Assembly (NCBI GenBank): GCA_943358395.1
Contig: CALRGY010000013.1
Location: 1 to 33,242 of the forward strand
Direction of reading: 5' to 3'
Length of the DNA: 33,242 bases
From: Candidatus Uhrbacteria bacterium
GTDB taxonomy: Bacteria > Patescibacteriota > Patescibacteriia > UBA9934
Shown: positions 9,564 to 16,694 of the stretch, one piece after another
Layout: the number at the start of each line of letters is the position of its first letter
Numbering within the stretch: position 1 is the stretch's first letter
The notes under the pieces: model-generated
The model's input: only the letters and a program-made list of their open reading frames with translations
The model's database searches: none
Told to the model about the DNA's origin: nothing
Translations under genes and position numbers: made by a program

Positions 9564-10431
9564 AGGCGTTGAGAATATCTTGTCGGCGATCGTTATGATG
9601 GAATTTTAGCATGCTGTCCGTCACGATGACCCGCGTATCCCTATTCATCATGTCCCGCAACGCTGCGGGGAATTTTGCGCGCTGGATTCGTTCTGCCGCA
9701 TGCTCAAACCACCCAATGTCTGGCAGTGTTCTTCCCGGAAGAACGCTGTACCATGAGGCACGACGAGCCGTGCTTACGCGAGGAATGACGGGACGTATCC
9801 ATCCGTTTGCTGCATGGAGCTTGGCACAAATACCACCTGTATCCATCACCGGCGACAACGTTGTGATCCAATAGGCAAGGTACGGATCGCTGGCGCCAAT
9901 CTTGATGTCTGAAAAATCCAACCGATCTTCGGTGGCAAAAAAGCTTAAACAGATTGGATCATGTTTTCGCTCCCCCGGCCGCGCACGCATACAGGCCAAC
10001 GCACCTGTTAAGAGCAATCGCGTCGACCACATTCTTCCCCGTGTGGTGACGATGAAAAGATCAATATCGCTCTCGCTACTCGTAAAAGAAAAGGCAAGCG
10101 AATTGCATACTGCAATCATTTTTACCCACGGCAATCGCGATGCCGTGCGCACAAAACGCTCAGCACGACGAGATTTTCGCAACGCATCCGTTACACGCGC
10201 CATTCGTTCCGCCTGCCACTGTGCGGCATCGCCAAGACCAAAGAACCCGGAAGCCTCTCTGCATCCCCAGTCCCGAAGCAACGCTGATGATTCCAACACC
10301 TGTTCAACATCACTCACGGTAACGCTCTGAAGATCGCACCATTTCCAACATTCAAACGGGGTGAGTGGAAATCGAAAATACGCAAAATACGCCAGCACAC
10401 GAAAAAGTGATTGTTCCAGTGGCGTGGGCAT
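9478..10431 (-). CDS. Nucleotidyltransferase-fold protein (Pol-beta superfamily)
   Basis: The central segment CNSLAFSFTSSESDIDLFIVTTRGRMWSTR matches, in two pieces, the Pol-beta nucleotidyltransferase signature: a small turn followed by S-D-I-D-L with the two metal-binding Asp residues. In most family members the turn is Gly-Ser; here the Gly is Asn (NSLA), which may alter activity. The N-terminal 100 residues resemble a winged-helix-like region and the C-terminal part is rich in Arg and His. Its substrate is unknown. It lies between a lipid-flippase-like gene and an O-antigen-ligase-like gene, 6 bases after the first and overlapping the second. A role in surface polymer modification is only an inference from this context. 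Confidence 0.65.
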   Translation of the reverse strand: MPTPLEQSLFRVLAYFAYFRFPLTPFECWKWCDLQSVTVSDVEQVLESSALLRDWGCREASGFFGLGDAAQWQAERMARVTDALRKSRRAERFVRTASRLPWVKMIAVCNSLAFSFTSSESDIDLFIVTTRGRMWSTRLLLTGALACMRARPGERKHDPICLSFFATEDRLDFSDIKIGASDPYLAYWITTLSPVMDTGGICAKLHAANGWIRPVIPRVSTARRASWYSVLPGRTLPDIGWFEHAAERIQRAKFPAALRDMMNRDTRVIVTDSMLKFHHNDRRQDILNAYETLLAQRDHRSAHDSALPPAMANAVDV

Positions 10432-10437
10432 AGTGCG

Positions 10438-11451
10438 CTACCGCATCTTTTTCAGCGCCCATCCGGTGCCCGTACGAATCATGTGGAAAATACCGAATAC
10501 AATAAATACCGCATCACGCAAACGAATCATCAACGCAAACGCCAAAGGATTCATCGGCACACTCAACGCCGCAAACACTGCTGCAAATCCCCCTTCAAAC
10601 ATTCCTATTCCACCAGGAATGGGAAGAAGAAGCGCAAGCCCCGGCAACGAACTGACTAAAAATGCCTGGGTAAAATTCAGCGTGACGCCAAACCCCCAGG
10701 CAATATAAAATGTTTCCACCACACGAAATGCCACCATCACCATGGAAAGCGCAGAGATACCAAGCACAATGCTCCGCCCACCCGCAAAAAAGCCTCGCAT
10801 CAAGCCCTCTGTTTCTTCTAACCAGTGCTCAACGCCACGAAACCGCGCAATACGATCAAGTCGCAAACGGTGAAATATCGGCTTCGCAATGGATCTGCCG
10901 GTGCTCAGCGCGGTAAAAAAAGCCACCAACGCTGCCAGTGCCAACGCAAGCCCCACTGCCATTATGACGAGTGTTGACGTGCCACTTTGATGCCCCGCAA
11001 GCGCGAATATTACTCCTAGTGCAATAAACACCACATAGGAACACAACTCGAATGCAATATCTAGCGTTGCCGAAGCCACAGCGCTTTGCGCAGGAACCCC
11101 GTCTGCCATTAAAAGCGCAACACGCACCGGCTCCCCGCCCGCTTGATTGAGCGGCGTAACATACCCCACCGCATACCCCGTCATACGGTGCCAATACATG
11201 CGCCAGAGCGAAAGTTTGTGCGCTGGTTCAGTTACTTGCCGATGTAAAATAATCTTCCACCGCAGGCTATACAGCACAAAGTTCGCCATGGAAATACCAA
11301 CCAGCCCCACAAATGGCCACGCACCAAATGCCCGCATATTGCCCCACACGTTCTCAAAACCCTCTTGTGCGAGCAACGCATACAGCACGCCAGCACCCAA
11401 TGCTCCGCCCGCAATCACGCCAAAAGCGCGAAAAGGAAAACGGAAAGCCAT
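10438..11451 (-). CDS. Flippase-like integral membrane protein (UPF0104/LPG synthase TM region)
   Basis: About 8 hydrophobic segments in 337 residues, with the family signature TPLNQAGGEPVRVALL (GGEPVR) and PIPGGIGMFEGGFAAVF near the C-terminus. This is the lysylphosphatidylglycerol synthase transmembrane region/UPF0104 family. Members move or handle lipid-linked compounds; no soluble acyl-transfer domain is present, so it is only the membrane half. The start follows the yidC stop by one base (TGA-T-ATG), indicating tight coupling. No Shine-Dalgarno sequence. Confidence 0.85.
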   Translation of the reverse strand: MAFRFPFRAFGVIAGGALGAGVLYALLAQEGFENVWGNMRAFGAWPFVGLVGISMANFVLYSLRWKIILHRQVTEPAHKLSLWRMYWHRMTGYAVGYVTPLNQAGGEPVRVALLMADGVPAQSAVASATLDIAFELCSYVVFIALGVIFALAGHQSGTSTLVIMAVGLALALAALVAFFTALSTGRSIAKPIFHRLRLDRIARFRGVEHWLEETEGLMRGFFAGGRSIVLGISALSMVMVAFRVVETFYIAWGFGVTLNFTQAFLVSSLPGLALLLPIPGGIGMFEGGFAAVFAALSVPMNPLAFALMIRLRDAVFIVFGIFHMIRTGTGWALKKMR

Positions 11452-11452
11452 A

Positions 11453-12175
11453 TCACTCTTTTTTCGGGCTCAAGAACAGCGCGTACATCGCATACGTGAA
11501 TGCCGTACTCACAAAAATATATAACGTCACGCCACCAACAAGAGTTGTCACGCCGAGAACAAGCATCATCACCGGTAGCCCGTACACCATCATCTTATTC
11601 ATCATCGCCGTCATGTCTTCATCCATAGCCGGGCTGGTGCCGCGTGCCACCGCTGGTGGGCGACGAGTAATCATCTGTTTTGCCTGGAAGTACTGGCACA
11701 CCGCCGACAATACCGCTAATGGAATCGAAATTTTACTCAAATCCATGCCAAGAAACATAGGCGACATGGTTCCGGGACTGGAAACGAAGCTATACAAGAT
11801 GGAAGGATCAATCGTGTGAATGCCCGCCTCTAATGCCTTATACAGCGCAATAAACACAAACAATTGAATGATCGTTGGCAAGCACGACGCAAACGGATTC
11901 ACGTTGTGCGCCTTGTATACGCCCATCAATTCCTTTGCCATTCCTTCCTTGTCGTCCTTCATCCGTTCCTTAATTTCTGCAATCTTTGGCTGAAGTTCCT
12001 GAAGCTCTTTCTGTGCCTTCATTGACTTGTACGTGAGCGGCAAAACAATTCCCTTCACCAGAATGGTCATGAGAATGATTGCAAGACCAAGTCCGCCCCA
12101 CGGTGCCAACGTGTAGATGAACACGAGTAAGTTGTAGAGCGGCTGATAGAGAATGGTGAAAAAGAAGGATGCCAT
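11453..12175 (-). CDS. yidC: Membrane protein insertase YidC/Oxa1
   Basis: A 240-residue short-form YidC. The first segment is TLAPWGGLGLAIILMTILVKG, followed by LPLTYKSMKAQKELQELQPK, whose conserved Arg is replaced by Lys in this stretch, and the charged coiled region IKERMKDDKEGMAKEL. The hallmark NPFASCLPTIIQLFVFIALY follows. The protein inserts and folds membrane proteins, with or without SecYEG. It lacks the large periplasmic domain of Gram-negative YidC, as in Gram-positives and CPR bacteria. It sits 3 bases after nusA, an uncommon pairing, because yidC is usually with rnpA/rpmH near the origin. The gene ends in TGA. Confidence 0.95.
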   Translation of the reverse strand: MASFFFTILYQPLYNLLVFIYTLAPWGGLGLAIILMTILVKGIVLPLTYKSMKAQKELQELQPKIAEIKERMKDDKEGMAKELMGVYKAHNVNPFASCLPTIIQLFVFIALYKALEAGIHTIDPSILYSFVSSPGTMSPMFLGMDLSKISIPLAVLSAVCQYFQAKQMITRRPPAVARGTSPAMDEDMTAMMNKMMVYGLPVMMLVLGVTTLVGGVTLYIFVSTAFTYAMYALFLSPKKE

Positions 12176-12178
12176 ATG

Positions 12179-13420
12179 TTATTCGGCGATGATGGGAGTT
12201 TCCGCTACTGGAACGTCACTCACGACTTCGCCTACAGGTTCAACTGGAGCAATATCGCCATCGGCGCGCCGCTCTTGAATATTCACCTTCCAGCCCGTGA
12301 GCTTTGCGGCAAGGCGTACATTTTGCCCTCCACGACCAATAGCCAGTGAAAGCTGATCACTCGGCACCACCACAATCGCGGCGTGCTCCGCTTCATCCAA
12401 AATCACTTCGAATACTTTTGCTGGGGAAAGAGCATGCGTAATAAGCTCGCGTGCATTTTCACTCCACTGAACAATATCAATTTTCTCTCCCGAAAGTTCG
12501 CCGGTAATGGTTTGAATGCGGCTTCCACGTTGCCCAATACATGCACCAATCGGGTCGATACCAGCGTCTGTAGATGCGACGGCGATCTTGGTTCGTGCGC
12601 CCGCTTCGCGCGCGATTGCCTTAATAATCACTGTGCCTTCCGCAACTTCTGGAATTTCTACCTCAAACAATTTCTTCACCAACTCTTCGCTTGTTCGCGA
12701 CAAGAGAATCTGTGCCCCACGCGTACCTAACGACACTTCGCGTACATAGAACTTTAAGCGGTCACCGGAGCGATATCGTTCCGTCGGCATCGCATCTTCT
12801 GGCTTAATAATCCCAGCAGTTCGCCCAATGTCGACAAGAATAATGCGACCTTCACGGCGCTGCACCGTGCCGACGATCACGTCACCTTCCACACCCTTAA
12901 ACTCGTTGAAGATAATTTCACGCTCTGCTTCACGTAATTTCTGCGTGATAACTTGCTTTGCAGTCATGGCTGCCATACGGCCAAATTCCACTGCCTGTGG
13001 AAGCTCTGTGCGTAACACATCGCCAACCTTGGCGCCCATCTTCATGAGCTGTGCATCGGAAAGCATGATGTCGGTTTTTGGGTTGAATTTTGGTCCAATC
13101 CGCTCAACAGATGCATCTGAATGCGGAATAAAATCTCCCAGCGCACGCATTGCTTCGCGTCGTGCAGACTCCTCTGCCTCCAGCTTCTTCACCTCCTCCA
13201 TCTCTTCTGCAGAAATATCTTCAACAACGGTTTTGACGTCAAAAATGCGGGCAAGCCCTGTTTCTGTATCAAACGTTGCCTCAAGATTGTGATACTTATC
13301 GCCAAAATCCTTCCGGTACGCTGCAGCTAATGCAGATTCAATCGTTACCATTACACTCTCATAACTCAGCCCCTTTTCGTCACAAATCTGCCGAATTGCT
13401 AACTCAATTGCACTTGCCAT
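12179..13420 (-). CDS. nusA: Transcription termination/antitermination protein NusA
   Basis: NusA binds RNA polymerase and modulates pausing, termination and antitermination. The order is an N-terminal domain (MASAIELAIRQICDEKGLSYE), an S1 domain (GDVIVGTVQRREGRIILVDIG), KH1 (PIGACIGQRGSRIQTITGEL) and KH2 (LAIGRGGQNVRLAAKLTGW), then a short acidic tail instead of the two acidic repeats of E. coli. ATG at 13420 is chosen; TTG at 13438 would add six residues. It heads the operon with yidC, and no rimP or infB is adjacent, unlike the usual arrangement. An extended -10 promoter (13485-13513) and a leader hairpin (13450-13475) lie upstream. Confidence 0.96.
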   Translation of the reverse strand: MASAIELAIRQICDEKGLSYESVMVTIESALAAAYRKDFGDKYHNLEATFDTETGLARIFDVKTVVEDISAEEMEEVKKLEAEESARREAMRALGDFIPHSDASVERIGPKFNPKTDIMLSDAQLMKMGAKVGDVLRTELPQAVEFGRMAAMTAKQVITQKLREAEREIIFNEFKGVEGDVIVGTVQRREGRIILVDIGRTAGIIKPEDAMPTERYRSGDRLKFYVREVSLGTRGAQILLSRTSEELVKKLFEVEIPEVAEGTVIIKAIAREAGARTKIAVASTDAGIDPIGACIGQRGSRIQTITGELSGEKIDIVQWSENARELITHALSPAKVFEVILDEAEHAAIVVVPSDQLSLAIGRGGQNVRLAAKLTGWKVNIQERRADGDIAPVEPVGEVVSDVPVAETPIIAE

Positions 13421-13449
13421 AGAAAGATTGTTCTTCAATTGTTAGAACG

Positions 13450-13475
13450 AAGACCTGGCATTGCGGCCAGGTCTT
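13450..13475 (-). promoter_or_regulatory. Hairpin in the nusA leader
   Basis: AAGACCTGG pairs perfectly with CCAGGTCTT across 8 bases. No T-run follows on either strand, so it is not a standard terminator. It lies between the predicted start of transcription and nusA, within the first bases of the leader, and may protect the 5' end or regulate nusA. Confidence 0.55.
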
Positions 13476-13484
13476 GATGAGAAG

Positions 13485-13513
13485 ATCATAACACACCGCT
13501 CGTCATCGAACAA
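13485..13513 (-). promoter_or_regulatory. nusA operon promoter (extended -10)
   Basis: On the minus strand TGT-TATGAT is an extended -10 at 13485-13492; TTGTTC at 13508-13513 is a weak -35 with a 17-base spacer. Transcription would begin near 13478, about 57 bases before nusA. Confidence 0.55.
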
Positions 13514-14193
13514 CGTAGGAAGGAACGAATGTGAGGGGAGTCTTTGAAAAGGTCGGGAGAGTGAATGGACGCCATCGGCAGAAAAAATTCCGATGTATAA
13601 CCTTATTAAAGAACGAGGGTATTCGATTTCAAACAGGGCATTCTGCTAATGCGAATGATTCGCGATAAGAAACCATTCATCGCTATTCGATGCGACAAGA
13701 AGGCATCGTGATGGGGCGTAGAATCGATGATTCCTCATTGGGGCAACCATGAATCATCTTTTACTGATTCCAACATCACACAGCATTCAAATGAAAAGTT
13801 TTTAAACCCTCAAAAGCCATAGTGTCACTACAAAACACGATGCCCGCCCCCCTCCGACACAACCCATTCAAAGATCACCTTTTCATCTCTTCCATTCACA
13901 ACCCTCCAAAGACTCACCTCCCCCGATCGCGTGCACCCCTTATCCCAACATCGCAGTCTTCAACCCTTAGGGTTGAAACGTGAAGAATTTCATTTTTTCT
14001 TTTAAAAGCTCACAATTTTCTTTCAACCCTTAGCGTTGACCAACCCTAAGGGTTGAATTTACCCCCAAGGGACAAGTTCTGAGCGCCACCCAATCCCAAA
14101 CATTCAAGCTGCGAGTGTCGTACTCCCGAGGGGAGGCACGGAACAGCCTGAATTGTCATTACGCAACCCCTGGACGTAAAAATCCAACAATCA
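13514..14193. other. Largest non-coding stretch, with repeats and strand-biased composition
   Basis: No convincing gene is present. Positions 13560-13770 are dense in GATTC/GAATC/ATTCG words and short palindromes, for example GCGAATGATTCGC (13651-13663) and GAATCGATGATTC (13721-13733). Positions 13805-13960 are strongly C-rich and G-poor on the plus strand. Positions 13980-14022 are A+T-rich. Three CAACCCTTAGGGTTG-type repeats lie at 13959-14057. I see no known RNA family and no DnaA-box cluster. Confidence 0.6.
13959..14057. repeat. Three CAACCCTTAGGGTTG palindromic repeats
   Basis: Copy 1 (13959-13977) is TTCAACCCTTAGGGTTGAA, a perfect palindrome about a central T. Copy 2 (14022-14040) is TTCAACCCTTAGCGTTGAC. 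Copy 3 (14041-14057) is CAACCCTAAGGGTTGAA, the reverse complement of the unit, and directly abuts copy 2. The CCCTTAGGG core also occurs at 17563-17571, just before the dsbA-like start. Confidence 0.7.
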
Positions 14194-14222
14194 TTGCCAT
14201 TAGCCCGTTTTTTTAGTACTAT
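14194..14222 (+). promoter_or_regulatory. Promoter of the EF-hand-like gene
   Basis: TTGCCA (14194-14199), a 17-base spacer and TACTAT (14217-14222) make a good sigma-70-like promoter. The start would be near 14229, leaving a leader of about 50 bases with a small CCCCG/CGGGG hairpin (14230-14245). Confidence 0.6.
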
Positions 14223-14277
14223 CTTTATTCCCCGTCGGTTCGGGGAAGCAAGACAAGCTCCTTCACTCGGTGAACAC

Positions 14278-14649
14278 ATGTCGAACGGCTCATCAGATCA
14301 AGACTCGCGGCTCACGAGGATTATCGCGCGGCTTCACGCCGCAAATACCTCATCTCCGGGTAGCGGGTCGCGGATCGCCGATCTTTTTGAGTGGAACTAT
14401 TGGTGCGCCACTGAAGGGGACGCCTACAACGCATCCCGTCAAGATCGTGGCATCCCGCCCGAGGGCTATCTCGACGATATGGAGGGCAGTGGTGATCTTA
14501 CCGATGAGGAAAGCGGGCGGATCGCCCAGGCAATCTGGGATGTTGATCACGATGGAAATCTCATCGATCCCGTCGATATCTATTTCGGCGCTTCTACGTC
14601 TCCGTACCCATTCCCCAACATCGCCAGCCGTTACGCCGTCATAACGTGA
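14278..14649 (+). CDS. Small acidic protein with an EF-hand-like loop pair
   Basis: A 123-residue protein of unknown family. ATG at 14278 is chosen because it lies behind the promoter at 14194-14222; a longer frame from TTG 14194 would begin inside the -35. Residues 67-78 (DMEGSGDLTDEE) fit the 12-residue EF-hand loop, with acidic or Ser ligands at positions 1, 3 and 5, Gly 6, Leu 8 and Glu 12. Residues 88-99 (DVDHDGNLIDPV) form a second loop that lacks the final Glu. The nine-residue helix between them fits a short pair. No signal peptide is seen. The gene stands alone, with its own terminator (14706-14758), and is opposite in direction to its neighbours. Calcium binding is an inference. Confidence 0.6.
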   Translation: MSNGSSDQDSRLTRIIARLHAANTSSPGSGSRIADLFEWNYWCATEGDAYNASRQDRGIPPEGYLDDMEGSGDLTDEESGRIAQAIWDVDHDGNLIDPVDIYFGASTSPYPFPNIASRYAVIT

Positions 14650-14705
14650 TGCGATAACATTCACCCAAGACCCCTCACGAACATACTTGGATCTGGTACT
14701 AACGA

Positions 14706-14758
14706 GATGCCCGCAGATAACTGGCTCAACGCCGTTGTCTGCGGGCATTATGCTTTTT
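14706..14758 (+). terminator. Rho-independent terminator of the EF-hand-like gene
   Basis: ATGCCCGCAGATAAC pairs with GTTGTCTGCGGGCAT (one mismatch) across 13 bases, and five T residues follow at 14754-14758. The T-run is on the plus strand, which supports the plus-strand gene over the overlapping minus-strand frame. Confidence 0.85.
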
Positions 14759-14772
14759 AAAACATCAACGTT

Positions 14773-15120
14773 CTATACCCCAACAATATGCGTGATTCGG
14801 GGAGGGGTTTGGTCGTATTCGATAGCGATCACATCGATGCGCCACTCCGATCCTCGGTGATCAGACATAAAGTGGTCACCGACAATGGCAATTTTGCGGA
14901 GCTTGGATTTGGTGACGGATTCTTCGGGGTACCCAAATTCATGATCATGACGTGCCTTTACTTCAACCATCACAAATTCTTCCCCCTCTTTTGCAATAAT
15001 ATCAATTTCACCAAAGCGATGCCGATATTGCACGTCCACAATATCGAACCCCTTAGCAACTAAAAACGCAGCGGCATCGCGTTCCGCTGCGTTTCCAAAT
15101 GTTCTCCGGGCGTCTACCAT
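14773..15120 (-). CDS. yraN: YraN/UPF0102 family nuclease-fold protein
   Basis: 115 residues with the UPF0102 layout: an N-terminal G..AE..A..FL..KG (GNAAERDAAAFLVAKG), RFGEIDIIAKEG, and FVMVEVKARHD. The E-D-VEVK arrangement matches the restriction-endonuclease-like active site of YraN; a role in DNA processing is assumed for the family but not established. It is followed, against transcription, by a small membrane protein gene 5 bases upstream, so the two are probably cotranscribed. Short, complete and typical in length. Confidence 0.85.
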   Translation of the reverse strand: MVDARRTFGNAAERDAAAFLVAKGFDIVDVQYRHRFGEIDIIAKEGEEFVMVEVKARHDHEFGYPEESVTKSKLRKIAIVGDHFMSDHRGSEWRIDVIAIEYDQTPPRITHIVGV

Positions 15121-15125
15121 AGCAA

Positions 15126-15542
15126 TTATCGCGAACGCTTTGGGAGATATTTATTCACATCTGCACGGGACTGCTCGCGGTGCTGTAATGCTGGAACATC
15201 CTTTTTGACGTACCGCACAATTGCCAACATTCCCAATACAAGAGCCAAAATCCACAACAAGAGCCAAAAACGAGAACCAAAGAATTGAATTTCTTCAAAG
15301 GTGAAAAAGAACCACACCAGCCCAGCTGCTCCAAACCATGAGCATAACGCGGCACTCTTCTTCAACACAACGCCCCGATACCGATCATTTTTCCCATTCC
15401 GTGCCATCATGCGCAATACGGAACCGCCCAGCAACACCAAGGCAAAAAAGGCAAAGAACAATGCTTCCCACAACGCAGACATACGCGTGGGCGTAAGATC
15501 GAACCAGAAACTCATGCTCCAAAGGGGTGAAAGAAAATTCAT
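15126..15542 (-). CDS. Small integral membrane protein of unknown function
   Basis: Three hydrophobic segments are visible: ALWEALFFAFFALVLLGGSVL, ALCSWFGAAGLVWFFFTF and FWLLLWILALVLGMLAIVRY. The C-terminal tail is basic (DVNKYLPKRSR). I do not recognise a named family, although proteins of this layout are common in Patescibacteria. ATG at 15542 (MNFLSPLW) is chosen, because the 20-residue extension from 15602 would overlap the methyltransferase gene. It is 5 bases upstream of yraN and probably shares its transcript. Confidence 0.6.
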   Translation of the reverse strand: MNFLSPLWSMSFWFDLTPTRMSALWEALFFAFFALVLLGGSVLRMMARNGKNDRYRGVVLKKSAALCSWFGAAGLVWFFFTFEEIQFFGSRFWLLLWILALVLGMLAIVRYVKKDVPALQHREQSRADVNKYLPKRSR

Positions 15543-15577
15543 ATAGGGAAAATGGTACGGGAAGCTCCTGCCTCTGG

Positions 15578-16123
15578 TCAATGCGAATACACACGCCCCC
15601 AATGATGCTGACCAATGTAAAACCGCCCGTCTTCCTTACATCCACCGTCCACAAAAAGCCTACTCATGGCGTGCGGTGCCACACGACGTGCAGCAGGCGG
15701 AGCCACGCCGTTGCGGGTATGTGGCGCCCAATCTATCACAATCATCTGACCATCTGGGCGCAGTAAACGGCGAGCTTCTGCAATCATTTGCGCACGGCTA
15801 CGCAAGAACCACAACGTATTCACAATAAAAATACGATCCAGCGAACCTGGCGCAATATGTGGCACGCCACCAAACCGTTCAATATCTCCCCGCACAACAT
15901 GAAGATTCGTTACCGTACGCAATGCCCGATGCCCCTGCATCACAGACAATGTTCCTGGATGAATATCTATCGCATACACCGCACCGTCGTCTCCAAGACA
16001 TCGCGCCAACGGCAGCACCACGTGCCCTGTGGGCCCAGCACCAAAATCTGCCACCCGCATTCCCGGGTGAAGATTGGCAATTTCTAGAATTACCCGTGCG
16101 TCCAATACAGCGTTTCCAGCCAT
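15578..16123 (-). CDS. SAM-dependent class I methyltransferase
   Basis: 181 residues. VADFGAGPTGHVVLPLA is the glycine-rich SAM motif I, VYAIDIHPG the acidic motif II, and GSLDRIFIVNTLWFL and LLRPDGQMIVIDWAP complete the class I fold. It resembles UbiE/Methyltransf_11-type enzymes, but the substrate cannot be named. Between motif I and II the spacing is normal. It is 9 bases downstream of a small two-helix membrane protein gene and may be cotranscribed with it. ATG at 16123 opens MAGNAVLDARVIL. No Shine-Dalgarno sequence. Confidence 0.85.
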   Translation of the reverse strand: MAGNAVLDARVILEIANLHPGMRVADFGAGPTGHVVLPLARCLGDDGAVYAIDIHPGTLSVMQGHRALRTVTNLHVVRGDIERFGGVPHIAPGSLDRIFIVNTLWFLRSRAQMIAEARRLLRPDGQMIVIDWAPHTRNGVAPPAARRVAPHAMSRLFVDGGCKEDGRFYIGQHHWGRVYSH

Positions 16124-16132
16124 GAATCGTGT

Positions 16133-16366
16133 TTAAAAAATGGAACGAATCAGGCTCCCGATCAACACATCGAACAAATTGAGGGTGACGATGAAACCCA
16201 AAATCATGATCGCGGTTCCCAAGAGCTTATAAAAGAAATTCGTTGTGCCAATATGCTGTTCTGCCCATGCCACCGGACCCAACATATCCTCAAACCACCG
16301 CGTTTTCCACACCATCATCCAGCCCATCGCGGTAATAAAGAGACCAATAAGAATTCTCTGCAACAT
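16133..16366 (-). CDS. Small two-helix membrane protein
   Basis: 77 residues from ATG 16366: MLQRILIGLFITAMGWMMVW forms the first helix, and FFYKLLGTAIMILGFIVTLNL the second, with a short hydrophilic loop between. No named family is recognised; such proteins recur in Patescibacteria. The alternative ATG at 16384 would lie closer to the tRNA-Ala terminator (16390-16412). It is 9 bases upstream of the methyltransferase gene. Confidence 0.6.
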   Translation of the reverse strand: MLQRILIGLFITAMGWMMVWKTRWFEDMLGPVAWAEQHIGTTNFFYKLLGTAIMILGFIVTLNLFDVLIGSLIRSIF

Positions 16367-16389
16367 ATGGAGGTATTTTATCACAAACG

Positions 16390-16412
16390 AAAAAGAAGCC
16401 CGGTCAGGCTTC
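16390..16412 (-). terminator. Terminator after tRNA-Ala
   Basis: On the minus strand GAAGCC and GGCTTC pair across 6 bases and are followed by TTTTTC. It ends the tRNA-Val/tRNA-Ala transcript. Confidence 0.75.
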
Positions 16413-16420
16413 GTTTTCGA

Positions 16421-16496
16421 TGGTGGACCGTATCGGGATCGAACCGATGACCTTCTGACTGCCAGCCAGACGCTCTACCAGCTGAGCTAACGGCCC
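16421..16496 (-). tRNA. tRNA-Ala (anticodon GGC)
   Basis: A complete 76-base cloverleaf with encoded CCA. The anticodon loop CTGGCAG gives GGC, reading GCC codons. The acceptor has the G3:U70 pair, the alanine identity element. The D-arm is GCTCAGCTGGTAGAGC and the T-loop is TTCGATC. It lies downstream of tRNA-Val in the same transcript. Confidence 0.95.
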
Positions 16497-16509
16497 GATA
16501 TTGTTTCTC

Positions 16510-16537
16510 GTCCTCCTTCGCCAAGGCTACGGAGGAC
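16510..16537. repeat. Family B hairpin element (B1) between two tRNAs
   Basis: Arms GTCCTCC and GGAGGAC flank the 14-base core TTCGCCAAGGCTAC. Two other copies share the core (16581-16606 and 25052-25079) but have different arms that remain complementary. Confidence 0.7.
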
Positions 16538-16552
16538 AGCCTTCGCAAAATC

Positions 16553-16582
16553 TTCTGGTGGCATGCCGGTGACCGGCTTGCC
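16553..16582. repeat. GCCGGTGACCGGC palindromic unit between the tRNAs
   Basis: GCCGGT-GA-CCGGC with flanking CTGGTGGCA and TTGCCAG partial arms links the two family B hairpins, so almost the whole 107-base gap between tRNA-Val and tRNA-Ala is built of palindromes. Confidence 0.5.
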
Positions 16583-16606
16583 AGCCGAAGCTTTAGCGAA
16601 GGCTGG
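16581..16606. repeat. Family B hairpin element (B2) abutting tRNA-Val
   Basis: Arms CCAGCC and GGCTGG flank GAAGCTTTAGCGAA, whose reverse complement TTCGCTAAAGCTTC matches the B1 core with substitutions. On the minus strand the first arm begins with the CCA of tRNA-Val, so tRNA and element share three bases. Confidence 0.7.
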
Positions 16607-16680
16607 TGGACGCCGGGGGATTCGAACCCTCGACCCTCTCGGTGTAAACGAGATGCTCTAACCAGCTGAGCTAGGCGTCC
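16604..16680 (-). tRNA. tRNA-Val (anticodon UAC)
   Basis: A complete 77-base cloverleaf with CCA encoded. The anticodon loop TTTACAC gives TAC, reading GUA. The acceptor GGACGCC pairs with GGCGTCC, and the T-loop is TTCGAAT. It is first in the tRNA-Val/tRNA-Ala transcript, and its CCA end overlaps the B2 palindrome. Confidence 0.95.
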
Positions 16681-16694
16681 ATATTGCGACGAGT

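Noticed and set aside
13959-14057. Telomere-like TTAGGG repeats
   Set aside because: Only three palindromic units, not tandem TTAGGG, and flanked on both sides by ordinary chromosomal genes.
13514-14193. Chromosomal origin of replication
   Set aside because: No cluster of TTATCCACA-like DnaA boxes and no dnaA or dnaN nearby; strand bias alone is not enough.
14350-14748. A 132-codon frame on the minus strand opposite the EF-hand-like gene
   Set aside because: The promoter and the T-run of the terminator both lie on the plus strand, and the minus frame starts inside the terminator hairpin.
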